A stretch of 64,000 bases of DNA from Streptomyces shenzhenensis (lineage in GTDB: Bacteria > Actinomycetota > Actinomycetes > Streptomycetales > Streptomycetaceae), in NCBI RefSeq assembly GCF_021462265.1, contig NZ_JAJONF010000027.1, positions 1-64,000 on the forward strand. Direction: 5' to 3'. The notes beneath the pieces are model-generated. The model was not told where the DNA came from. It saw only the letters and a list, made by a program, of their open reading frames with translations, and did no database searches. Each line of letters opens with the position of its first letter. The first letter of the stretch is position 1. The translations under genes and the position numbers were made by a program. Below, piece after piece: positions 7,881-15,630 of this stretch.

Positions 7881-7996
7881 ATGGCGCAGCACTTCCAGCC
7901 GAGCGCTCAAAGCTCCCGTGGTGTATCCAGCACCACCCCCTGACATGGGGCTTCGGGCCAGTGACCCCCGCTCGGCCGGCCGGACAGACTGACGGC

Positions 7997-9277
7997 ATGA
8001 CGACGAACACGAACAGCGGGAGCTTCCGGACCAGGGCACGGGAGGTGCTGCTCGCCGCAGTGCGGGGGCTGGTGCTGGCGTTGGTGATTCTGCCGCTGTC
8101 GGTGCTCTGCATCACGTTGACCGCGGTCTCGGTCTCGCTGATCCCGATCGGGGTGGGGATCGTCACCACGCCCTGGGTCCTGGACGGGGTCCGGGAGGTG
8201 GCGGACGTGCGGCGGCGGCTGGCGTACGAGTGGTGCGGGGTGCGGATCCGGTCGGCGTACCGGGCGCTCCCGGCGGACGCCAACCCGTGGGCCAGGACCT
8301 TCGGGATGCTGCGCGACCCGCAGGTCGGCAGGGACGTGCTGTGGCTGTTCACGGACATGACGGCCGGGTTCGTGACCGCGCTGCTGCCGGCGGTGCTGCT
8401 GTTCTATCCGTTCGAGGGGTTCGCGGTGGCCGCCGGGCTGTGGCGGGTGCTCACCCTCGGCGGCACCTACTGGTACGGCTTCGTGCCGGTCACCGGCCAG
8501 GCCACCGCGTTCGGCGCCGCGGCCACCGCCGCCGTCCTGCTGGTCGGCGCCTGGCACCTGTGCCCGCGGCTGCTGACCGCCCACTTCCGGCTGACCCGCG
8601 CGGTCCTCGACCCCGGGAAGGGCGAACTCGCCGAGCGGGTAAAGGTGCTGACGGAGACCCGGAAGGACGCGGTGGACACGTCGGCGGCCGAGCTGCGCCG
8701 GATCGAGCGGGATCTGCACGACGGGGCGCAGGCCCGGCTGGTCGCCATGGGGATGGACCTCGGGACGATCGAGATGCTTCTGGACAAGGATCCTGAGAAA
8801 GCCAGGCAGTTGCTCGCGCAGACCCGGCGGGCCTCCGTGGAGGCGCTGGGCGAGCTGCGGGACCTGGTGCGGGGCATCCATCCGCCGGTGCTGGCCGAGC
8901 GCGGGCTCGGGGACGCCGTACGGGCGCTGGCGCTGCGGCTGCCGGTGCCGGCCGAGGTGACGGTGGAGCTGCCGGGGCGGGCGGACGCGCCGGTGGAGTC
9001 GGCCGCGTACTTCGCGGTGAGCGAGGTGCTGACCAACGCGGTCAAGCACTCCGGTGCCGACCGGATCTGGGTGGATCTGCACCACGTGCCGGACGGCGGC
9101 GGCATGCTGCGGATCTCGGTCACCGACCACGGCAGGGGCGGCGCGGTGATCGGTGCCGGGTCGGGGCTCGCCGGGGTGGAGCGGCGGCTGGGTACATTCG
9201 ACGGCGTCCTGGCCGTCAGCAGCCCCGCGGGCGGCCCCACCATGGTCACGATGGAGATTCCGTGCGCGTTGTCCTAG
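7997..9277 (+). CDS. Membrane sensor histidine kinase (HisKA_3/NarX type)
   Basis: 426 residues. Hydrophobic segments at about 23-60, 118-140 and 168-190 form an N-terminal sensor membrane region of the type seen in actinobacterial kinases. The dimerisation/phosphoacceptor motif ERDLHDGAQARL carries the likely phosphorylated His241, and the ATPase domain follows (SEVLTNAVKHSGA N box, TDHGRGGA and GSGLAGVERRLG G boxes). It should phosphorylate the response regulator encoded immediately downstream, which overlaps its 3' end by 16 bases, so the two are translationally coupled. Signal unknown. Confidence 0.93.
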   Translation: MTTNTNSGSFRTRAREVLLAAVRGLVLALVILPLSVLCITLTAVSVSLIPIGVGIVTTPWVLDGVREVADVRRRLAYEWCGVRIRSAYRALPADANPWARTFGMLRDPQVGRDVLWLFTDMTAGFVTALLPAVLLFYPFEGFAVAAGLWRVLTLGGTYWYGFVPVTGQATAFGAAATAAVLLVGAWHLCPRLLTAHFRLTRAVLDPGKGELAERVKVLTETRKDAVDTSAAELRRIERDLHDGAQARLVAMGMDLGTIEMLLDKDPEKARQLLAQTRRASVEALGELRDLVRGIHPPVLAERGLGDAVRALALRLPVPAEVTVELPGRADAPVESAAYFAVSEVLTNAVKHSGADRIWVDLHHVPDGGGMLRISVTDHGRGGAVIGAGSGLAGVERRLGTFDGVLAVSSPAGGPTMVTMEIPCALS

Positions 9278-9912
9278 CCGAGGACCTGTTCCTGCTCCGC
9301 GACGGGCTGGTCCGGCTGCTGGAGGCCTACGGCTTCGAGATCGCGGCGGCCGTCGAGTCCGGCCCCGAACTCACGCGGGCACTGGCCGATCTGGAGCCGG
9401 ACGTGGCCGTGGTGGACGTACGGCTGCCGCCCACGCACACCGACGAGGGGCTGCAGTGCGCGCTCCGGGCGCGGCGGGCGAGACCGGGGCTGCCGGTGCT
9501 GGTGCTCTCCCAGCACGTGGAGCAGCTGTACGCGCGCGAGCTGCTGGCGGACGGCACCGGCGGGGTGGGGTACCTGCTGAAGGACCGGGTGTTCGACGCG
9601 GAGCAGTTCGTGGACGCCGTACGGCGGGTCGCGGCGGGCGGTACGGCCATGGACCCGCAGGTGATCCAGCAGTTGCTGTCCCGGCGGGCCGACGACCGGC
9701 CGCTGGGGAGGCTGACGCCGCGGGAGGCGGAGGTCCTGGAGCTGATGGCGCAGGGCCGGTCCAACGCGGCGATCGCCGCACAGCTCGTCGTCACGGAACG
9801 GGCCATCGCGAAGCACACCTCCAACATCTTCGCCAAACTGGGACTTGAGGTGTCGGACGATGACAATCGGCGCGTCCTGGCGGTGCTCGCGTACCTTGAC
9901 CGCGACCGCTGA
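9262..9912 (+). CDS. NarL/FixJ-family response regulator
   Basis: 216 residues. The receiver domain (about 1-120) has the acidic pair E7-D8 and the phospho-acceptor Asp52 in AVVDVRLPP. The C-terminal LuxR-type HTH is clear (LGRLTPREAEVLELMAQGRS, NAAIAAQLVVTERAIAKHTS, NIFAKLGL). It starts at a GTG inside the end of the kinase gene, giving an overlapping operon. It probably acts as a transcription factor once phosphorylated by the upstream kinase. Targets are not evident from the window. Confidence 0.94.
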   Translation: MRVVLAEDLFLLRDGLVRLLEAYGFEIAAAVESGPELTRALADLEPDVAVVDVRLPPTHTDEGLQCALRARRARPGLPVLVLSQHVEQLYARELLADGTGGVGYLLKDRVFDAEQFVDAVRRVAAGGTAMDPQVIQQLLSRRADDRPLGRLTPREAEVLELMAQGRSNAAIAAQLVVTERAIAKHTSNIFAKLGLEVSDDDNRRVLAVLAYLDRDR

Positions 9913-10085
9913 TTTTCCAGAAATCGCCCTGCTCAAACGGCGGTTGCGCCCCAAGCGCGTAACAAATCTCTGAGCAATCCATGAGGCGGCTGAACACATC
10001 TGAGGCGCAGCGCGTATGAATGGACGCCGCTTCACTCCTGTCGGGCGCCTCGATGCTGCCCCGCCAAGGAAGTCAGAGGAGTTCC

Positions 10086-11597
10086 ATGGGACGCAACATA
10101 CGCAAACGCCGTTCGCCGCTGGCCGTCAAGGCCATAGCCGCATCGGCAGCCATAGCGCTCGGCGGGGGCGGGCTGCTCTGGGCACAGATGAACGCTTCGG
10201 CGCACGAGTCGAACAACTCGGCCCAGAACTACACGAAGGCCGCCGCCGCGACGGTGGCGACCATCTCCTGCCCCGACGTCGGCCAGAAGCTGACGAGCGT
10301 GCCGGACAAGGCCAAGCAGGGGGTGGCGGCGGAACTGGCGAACCTCGACAAGCAGATCACCGAGGCCTACTCCAGGCTCGCCTCCACCCGCCAGGCGCAG
10401 GCGAACGACGCCAACTTCGTGCAGAACGCGATCGTCGGCCCCCTGAAGGAGAAGCGGGCCGCCACGATCGACCGGATCAGGATCGACATCACGCGGGTCG
10501 GCGGCACCTTCGACGGCTCGCTCGCGCAGCTGGCCGCCTGCACCACGCAGACCACCAACCAGACCACCGCCGGCCAGGGCAACAACAACGGCGGGCAGAA
10601 CAACAACGGGAACAACGGCCAGGCCAGTGCCGCCCCGAGCGCCGGCGCCAGCGCGCCGGCGAACATCGGCGGGCAGGCCGGCAACGGTCCGGTCGCGGCC
10701 GACTTCGTGGACATCACGAAGGTCGCGCCGAACGTCCAGGCCAAACCGCAGAAGAGCGGCCAGGCCTCGACCGGTTCCTTCACCACCCGCTGCGGTGTGA
10801 ACGCGAACAAGAACCACAACACCGACAACGTCATCGTGGCGCCCGGCGTGACCAACGGCGCGCACCACGAGCACGACTACGTAGGCAACCAGAAGGTCAA
10901 CGCGTTCTCGACGAACAACTCGCTGCTGGCCGCCCCCTCCAGCTGCCAGAACCAGAGTGACCTCTCGGCGTACTACTGGCCGGTCGTGCGTGAGCAGGAC
11001 GGCTCGCAGGAGTTCGACGCCAACGCGCTCGGCGGTGGCAAGGAGGGCAACGTCGGCAAGATCCTGACGCCGGTCCAGGCGCAGATCAAGTACGTCGGCA
11101 GCCCGGCCAGCAAGGTCACGGCGATGCCCCAGTTCCTGCGCATCATCACCGGTGACGCCAAGACCACCACCAACGGTCTGGCCAACGCCAACGCGCACTG
11201 GAGCTGCACCGGCTTCGAGAACAAGGTCCAGCTGACGACGCAGTACCCGATCTGCCCGCAGGGCAGCAACGTGGTCCGCACCTTCGCCTTCCAGAGCTGC
11301 TGGGACGGCGTGAACGTCGACAGCGCCAACCACCGTACGCACGTGGCCTTCGCGGACCCCGCGAGCGGTGTCTGCCCGAACGGGTTCAAGGCGATCCCGC
11401 AGCTGACGATGCGTCTGGTCTACAAGGTGGCCCAGCCGTCCATCGTCAACGGCCAGGTGAAGAACGCCTACGCCGTGGACGGTTTCCCCGAGCAGCTGCA
11501 CAAGGCGGCCACCGACCACGACGACTTCATCAGCGTCACCAAGAACAACCTGGCTGCCACGATCGCCAACTGCATCAACTCCGGCAAGAGGTGCTAG
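10086..11597 (+). CDS. Secreted DUF1996 domain protein
   Basis: 503 residues. The signal peptide is an Arg/Lys-rich start and hydrophobic AIAASAAIALGGGGLLW. A helical domain follows (about 55-160, flanked by Cys in TISCPDVG and LAACTTQ), then an Asn/Gly/Gln/Ser-rich linker (about 165-220), then the DUF1996 domain from FTTRCGVNANKNHNTDNVIV with its His-rich GAHHEHDYVGN motif, SYYWPVV-like segment and QSCWDGVNVD. Conserved His and Asp suggest metal binding or an extracellular enzyme; biochemical function is unknown. GAGGAG precedes the ATG. Likely cell-wall or matrix associated. Confidence 0.88.
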   Translation: MGRNIRKRRSPLAVKAIAASAAIALGGGGLLWAQMNASAHESNNSAQNYTKAAAATVATISCPDVGQKLTSVPDKAKQGVAAELANLDKQITEAYSRLASTRQAQANDANFVQNAIVGPLKEKRAATIDRIRIDITRVGGTFDGSLAQLAACTTQTTNQTTAGQGNNNGGQNNNGNNGQASAAPSAGASAPANIGGQAGNGPVAADFVDITKVAPNVQAKPQKSGQASTGSFTTRCGVNANKNHNTDNVIVAPGVTNGAHHEHDYVGNQKVNAFSTNNSLLAAPSSCQNQSDLSAYYWPVVREQDGSQEFDANALGGGKEGNVGKILTPVQAQIKYVGSPASKVTAMPQFLRIITGDAKTTTNGLANANAHWSCTGFENKVQLTTQYPICPQGSNVVRTFAFQSCWDGVNVDSANHRTHVAFADPASGVCPNGFKAIPQLTMRLVYKVAQPSIVNGQVKNAYAVDGFPEQLHKAATDHDDFISVTKNNLAATIANCINSGKRC

Positions 11598-11636
11598 TGA
11601 GGAGCAGCTAGCCGGCAGCGCGAAGGTCGGCGGCAC

Positions 11637-11671
11637 GAAGCGGGCGGTGGGAATCTCCCACCGCCCGCTTC
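11637..11671. terminator. Bidirectional terminator between convergent genes
   Basis: A perfect 16-base stem (GAAGCGGGCGGTGGGA and complement) with a 3-base loop lies between the stops of the DUF1996 gene (11597) and the lipoprotein gene (11704). Confidence 0.9.
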
Positions 11672-11703
11672 CGTATGTGCCCTGGACTCCGGCGGAGCGG
11701 ACC

Positions 11704-12111
11704 TCAGCTGGTGTGCTTGCTGTGGTCGACCCCGATCTCCTCCTCGCCGCCCAGCGTGGTCTGCAGCGCCTTGACGACCTTGTCGGTGCCGACGGCGACC
11801 CACTTGCGGCCGACGAGGTAGAAACCGCCGTAGTCCTTCGCGTCGTTGATCCACTCGCGCTGGCCGCGGTCGGTGGCGAAGGTGGCGAAGACGAACTTGC
11901 CGGCGGAGACCTTGCAGATGGCCTGGCGGACTTCGTCGGAGTCGATCTGCATGTCCGGGGTGCACTTCACCTTGGCGGCCAGACTCTCCAGGCTGCCGGT
12001 CGCGGTGACCGGGATCGCGGCCTCCGCCTTGCCGTCTCCGGATCCGCAGCCCGCCAGCGCCAGTACGGCCACGGCGCCGGCCACGGCGAGCATCGGTCGG
12101 GTCAACCTCAT
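11704..12111 (-). CDS. Small putative lipoprotein
   Basis: 135 residues. The signal peptide ends in the lipobox LALAGCGSG, so the mature protein should be lipid-anchored at its Cys. The remaining domain (SLESLAAKVKCTPDMQIDSDEVRQ ... FVFATFATDRGQREWINDAK ... FYLVGRKWVAVG) is about 110 residues with two Cys, probably disulfide-linked. ATG 12111 is chosen over one six codons upstream because GGAGGA lies six bases before it. Function unknown; it is divergent from the large membrane protein at 12265. Confidence 0.8.
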   Translation of the reverse strand: MRLTRPMLAVAGAVAVLALAGCGSGDGKAEAAIPVTATGSLESLAAKVKCTPDMQIDSDEVRQAICKVSAGKFVFATFATDRGQREWINDAKDYGGFYLVGRKWVAVGTDKVVKALQTTLGGEEEIGVDHSKHTS

Positions 12112-12264
12112 CTGTTCCTCCGGTCGCATTGCCGGCCCCGGGTGCCTTCAGGGGGCCCGTCCCCTTCGATACGGCTGCGGGCCGCGAAGCACTCACCTCA
12201 TGCGGGCACCGCGGTGTCACCTGTGCGGCGGTGACCAACCAACGGGCCGCTCGTTCTTCAGGAC

Positions 12265-14193
12265 GTGCAGTCACAGGATGTAGCCCAGCCTCACGCAGCC
12301 GCCTCCACCGGAGCCCCGCATCCGGCCGTCGACGTCGAGCAGGCCGAGGCCGCGCTCGTCGAGCACTATCCACGGCTGGTCCGGCTCGCCTACCTGGTAC
12401 TGCCACCGGGCCTCGCGCGCGGCCGCCGCGTCCTGACCGCGCACTCCCTGGTCCAGCGGACCCTGCCCCGGGGCCGCCGGCAGGTCCCGGTGATCCCGGC
12501 CCAGCCGGACGGACGGAAGGCCGACCCCGGGTACTCCCTCGTCCGCCTCGAAGTGGTGCGTACGGCACTGGAGGCGGGCCGGCCGCTGCGGCTCACCGCG
12601 TGGCCCACGCGCGCCCAGCTGCCGCCGCTGCTCCCCCTGGTGTGGGGCCTCAGGCTCTTCCCGCGCTCCGGCGGCGCCGACGAACTCGCCCTGGACCAGC
12701 GGCTCGCCGCCCTCTCCGGTGCGGCCCGCGCCGCCTACGCGCTGCGCGGCCTCGAACAGCTTCCCGACGGCGACGTCCGCGAGATCCTCCGGGCGGTCGG
12801 CGTCGAGCACCCCGAGGGCGCGCTCGCCGAGGCCAACGGTGTCCCGGCGGAGTACCCGCTGCTCGACTCCCCCGAGTTCGACCCCTGTTCCCTGCAGGCC
12901 CGGCCCACCGATCTGATGCGCCGCCGCCGGCACACCAAGGCCACGCTCGCCGCCGCTGCCGCGCTCGCGGTGTGCGGGGCGCTGGTCGCGCTGCCGGGCG
13001 GCGGCTGGGGCGCCGACGGCGCGGCCGCCCCGGTGTACGCGCAGAACCCGGCCGCCCGGGCCGCCCTGGACCCGGCCCAGCTGACGAAGGTCCCGGCGAC
13101 CGTCTGGAAGACCGCCGCACGCACCGACTTCTCGGTCTGGCCGGCCCGCGGCGCCCTCACCGGCGACACCGCGCTGCTGCGCCGCGCCCTCGCCGTCTGG
13201 GCCCGGCCCGGCGACAGCGTCCGCGTCTCGGCGACCCCCGGTACCCAGACCGGCGGCCCGGCGGGACCGCCCCAGCTGCTCTACGCGGGTGTGGTCGACG
13301 GTGCCCGGGTGGTGATCCTCTACGACGGCCTGCGCATCGCCCGTTACGCCGAACCGGAGGACGGCACCCGGGGCGCGGCCCTGGACCTGGCCCGTGCCGA
13401 CGGCGCGACCGGCGCGGCGGCGAGCGCCCTGGTGCTCGGCCGCGCCGACGACAACGTCCGTTATCTGACGGCCCCCTGGGTGACCGGGGCGGCCGAGCGG
13501 GACCTGATGAAGCCGACCGCGGGGGCGATGGACCTCGGGCTGACCGACGGGGTGACCGGGCCGCTGGCCAGTTCCGCGCTGCGACCGGGGGCGTGCACGT
13601 CCTGGAACGTGCTCCAGCTGACCGACGCGGGGGGTGTGCGTCTCTCGACCGACCTGGGCGAACTGGTGCCGGCCCGGCTCACCGCGGGGCGGCCCGGCGG
13701 GAGCGGCGAGGCCTCCGGCGCGCAGGGGCTGCGCGACTGGGCGCCGTTCGCCTGCTCGCTGGCCGCGGAGCGGTCGGCCGGGGTGCGCAGTGTCAACGCG
13801 TGGGCGTTCGCCGAGCAGCGGCTGCCGGACGCCGGCGGTACCGGGTCGTGGGTGTGCACGCGCGCCGAGACCTGGCGGGGTGACGGGACCATGTCGCTGG
13901 CCCAGTTCCGGACGCCGGGCAGCCGGTACGGGGCGGTCGCGGCGAAGGGGGCCGATGTGACCGCCTGCGGTCCGCGTGATCCGCACGTGCTGGCCGGGGT
14001 GCTGTGGAAGTCCGGGGGCGGCCGCTGGTACCTGCTGGCCGCGGGCAGCCGCGACACCGCGTCGGTCCGGGCGACCGGCGGGGTCACGGCGTCGGCACAG
14101 GGGACGCAGTTGGTGGCGGCGGCGAAGCAGGGGGCGCAGGCCGAGTTGACGGCCACCCTGGAGGACGGGCGGGAGATCAGCGGGTTGCGGTGA
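12265..14193 (+). CDS. Membrane-anchored protein with sigma-factor-like N-terminal domain
   Basis: 642 residues. Residues about 25-70 (VEQAEAALVEHYPRLVRLAYLVLP) resemble ECF sigma region 2, and about 143-185 (LDQRLAALSGAARAAYALRGLEQLPDGDVREILRAVGV) resemble the region 4 helix-turn-helix, but the DNA and polymerase contact regions look degenerate. A single membrane span follows (about 226-246, TLAAAAALAVCGALVALPGG). The remaining 390 residues would be outside the cell and hold several Cys (ACTSWN, FACSLAAE, SWVCTR, VTACGPRD). The GTG at 12265 is a weak choice of start. A role in signalling across the membrane is inference only. Confidence 0.75.
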   Translation: MQSQDVAQPHAAASTGAPHPAVDVEQAEAALVEHYPRLVRLAYLVLPPGLARGRRVLTAHSLVQRTLPRGRRQVPVIPAQPDGRKADPGYSLVRLEVVRTALEAGRPLRLTAWPTRAQLPPLLPLVWGLRLFPRSGGADELALDQRLAALSGAARAAYALRGLEQLPDGDVREILRAVGVEHPEGALAEANGVPAEYPLLDSPEFDPCSLQARPTDLMRRRRHTKATLAAAAALAVCGALVALPGGGWGADGAAAPVYAQNPAARAALDPAQLTKVPATVWKTAARTDFSVWPARGALTGDTALLRRALAVWARPGDSVRVSATPGTQTGGPAGPPQLLYAGVVDGARVVILYDGLRIARYAEPEDGTRGAALDLARADGATGAAASALVLGRADDNVRYLTAPWVTGAAERDLMKPTAGAMDLGLTDGVTGPLASSALRPGACTSWNVLQLTDAGGVRLSTDLGELVPARLTAGRPGGSGEASGAQGLRDWAPFACSLAAERSAGVRSVNAWAFAEQRLPDAGGTGSWVCTRAETWRGDGTMSLAQFRTPGSRYGAVAAKGADVTACGPRDPHVLAGVLWKSGGGRWYLLAAGSRDTASVRATGGVTASAQGTQLVAAAKQGAQAELTATLEDGREISGLR

Positions 14194-14219
14194 GCCCGGC
14201 GCCGGGGCCGATCAGCGTG

Positions 14220-14239
14220 GCGCGCCCCCGAGGGCGCGC
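14220..14239 (+). terminator. Short GC-rich terminator
   Basis: An 8-base perfect stem (GCGCGCCC and complement) with a 4-base loop starts 26 bases after the sigma-like membrane gene. Confidence 0.6.
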
Positions 14240-14269
14240 TGGTGTGCCGCTGCGGTCCGAGCCACCGAT

Positions 14270-14323
14270 GGCGGCGCCGAAGGAGCGATTTCCGGCCGCT
14301 CGCGACGAACCTTCGGCGCCGCC
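14270..14323. repeat. 14-base perfect inverted repeat
   Basis: GGCGGCGCCGAAGG at 14270-14283 is complementary to 14310-14323, with a 26-base spacer that itself can fold. It lies in the 330-base gap before the TetR gene, which otherwise contains no ORF I can support. It could be a second terminator or a regulatory palindrome. Confidence 0.7.
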
Positions 14324-14523
14324 CGCACAGAGCGGCGGAACCCGCGTATTCGAGCGGGAACTCCGGTGCGGCGGGGTGGCCTTGGCGGTTCGGGCACGGA
14401 GCGGGCCGACTCGATACTGGTCTGTGCGTCCCGGGCGTGAAATGGGAGACTTGTGCTGGATCTGTGAACGCTCGTGAAGGGTCAGGTCCGTGGGAGGCCG
14501 GATCCGATCGGTAAGGTGTCCAC

Positions 14524-15213
14524 ATGACAACCGGGGTACGCCGCAGAATGGGAGTCGAGGAGCGTCGGCAGCAGCTGATCGGCGTCGCCCTCGAACTGTT
14601 CAGCCGTCGCTCGCCCGACGAGGTCTCCATCGACGAGATAGCCTCGGCCGCCGGCATCTCGCGGCCGCTCGTCTACCACTACTTCCCCGGCAAACTCAGC
14701 CTGTACGAGGCCGCGTTGAAGCGTGCCTCGGAGGATCTCGCGGGCCGTTTCGACGAACCCCACGAGGGCCCGCTCGGGGCCAGGCTGCTGCGCGTGATGC
14801 GCCGTTTCTTCGACTTCGTCGACGAACACGGACCCGGTTTCGCCGCGTTGATGCGCGGCGGCCCGGCGGTCGGCTCCTCGGCGACCAACGCGCTCATCGA
14901 CTCCGTACGGCAGGCCGCCTACGAGCAGATCCTCTCCCACCTCGGCATCACCGAGGCCCCGGCCCGTCTCGAACTGGTCGTCCGCTCCTGGATCTCGCTC
15001 GCCGAGTCGACGGCACTGATCTGGCTGGACGGGCGGCGGATTCCCCGCGGGGAACTGGAGATCCAGCTCGTCCACGACTTCGCCGCGCTGACGGCGGTCA
15101 GCGCGGCGTACGACGGGGAGATGACGGCGCTGGTCAAGCGGATGGTCCGGGACGAACCGGCCGACGGCCCGTTCGCCGACCTGGCCGCGCGGCTGATCGC
15201 CCTGGCGGGATAG
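14524..15213 (+). CDS. TetR/AcrR-family transcriptional regulator
   Basis: 229 residues. The N-terminal helix-turn-helix is standard: RRQQLIGVALELFSRRSPDEVSIDEIASAAGISRPLVYHYFPGKLSLYEAAL in three helices (residues about 14-65). The ligand-binding half (about 70-229) is all helical with no diagnostic residues. AAGGTG precedes the ATG. It ends 17 bases from the convergent tautomerase gene, so its regulated target is not obvious; self-regulation is likely but no operator was identified. Confidence 0.92.
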   Translation: MTTGVRRRMGVEERRQQLIGVALELFSRRSPDEVSIDEIASAAGISRPLVYHYFPGKLSLYEAALKRASEDLAGRFDEPHEGPLGARLLRVMRRFFDFVDEHGPGFAALMRGGPAVGSSATNALIDSVRQAAYEQILSHLGITEAPARLELVVRSWISLAESTALIWLDGRRIPRGELEIQLVHDFAALTAVSAAYDGEMTALVKRMVRDEPADGPFADLAARLIALAG

Positions 15214-15230
15214 CCCGGCAGGCCGTAGGC

Positions 15231-15596
15231 CTACCCCTCGTACTTCCGGTACGAAGGGTCCAGGTCCCGTACCTCGGCAGAGGCGTGCAGGGAGATCCCG
15301 TCCGCCGGCGTCACATGGCCGCGGACCAGTTCCAGCACGGTCTCCGTGAGCTTCGCCTTCGTCTCCTCGGTGCGTCCGGCGAGCAGCCCGATGGTCACAT
15401 GCACCAGGGCGTCGCTCTGGTCCATGGCGTTGTACCCGTAGGCGGAGTACCCGTCCCGGAACATGGTCTTGCAGGCCTTGGGCTCGGCGGCGGCGATCTC
15501 GACGACGGCCTCGTGCAGCGCCCGTGCGAAACCGTCCGTGTCGAAGGCGCCCTCGTCGGTCAGCACAGCGGTGTAGTCGACGGTGATCTGCGGCAT
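15231..15596 (-). CDS. CHMI-family tautomerase/isomerase
   Basis: 121 residues beginning MPQITVDYTAVL; after Met removal Pro1 would be the catalytic base as in 5-carboxymethyl-2-hydroxymuconate isomerase and related tautomerases. Further family features are LHEAVVEIAAAEPKACKTMFRDG and ALVHVTIGLLAGRTEETKAKLTETVLELV. Homoprotocatechuate genes are absent nearby, so the natural substrate is unknown. AGGAG lies six bases before the ATG. It may be co-transcribed with the PP2C gene upstream on the same strand (35-base gap). Confidence 0.85.
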   Translation of the reverse strand: MPQITVDYTAVLTDEGAFDTDGFARALHEAVVEIAAAEPKACKTMFRDGYSAYGYNAMDQSDALVHVTIGLLAGRTEETKAKLTETVLELVRGHVTPADGISLHASAEVRDLDPSYRKYEG

Positions 15597-15630
15597 CAGT
15601 ACTCCTGTTCTACGGCTACGGGGGCTCAGC

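Noticed and set aside
5752..8358. Long minus-strand frame across three + strand genes
   Set aside because: It crosses unrelated genes and intergenic repeats and shows no protein family; a shadow of GC-rich sequence.
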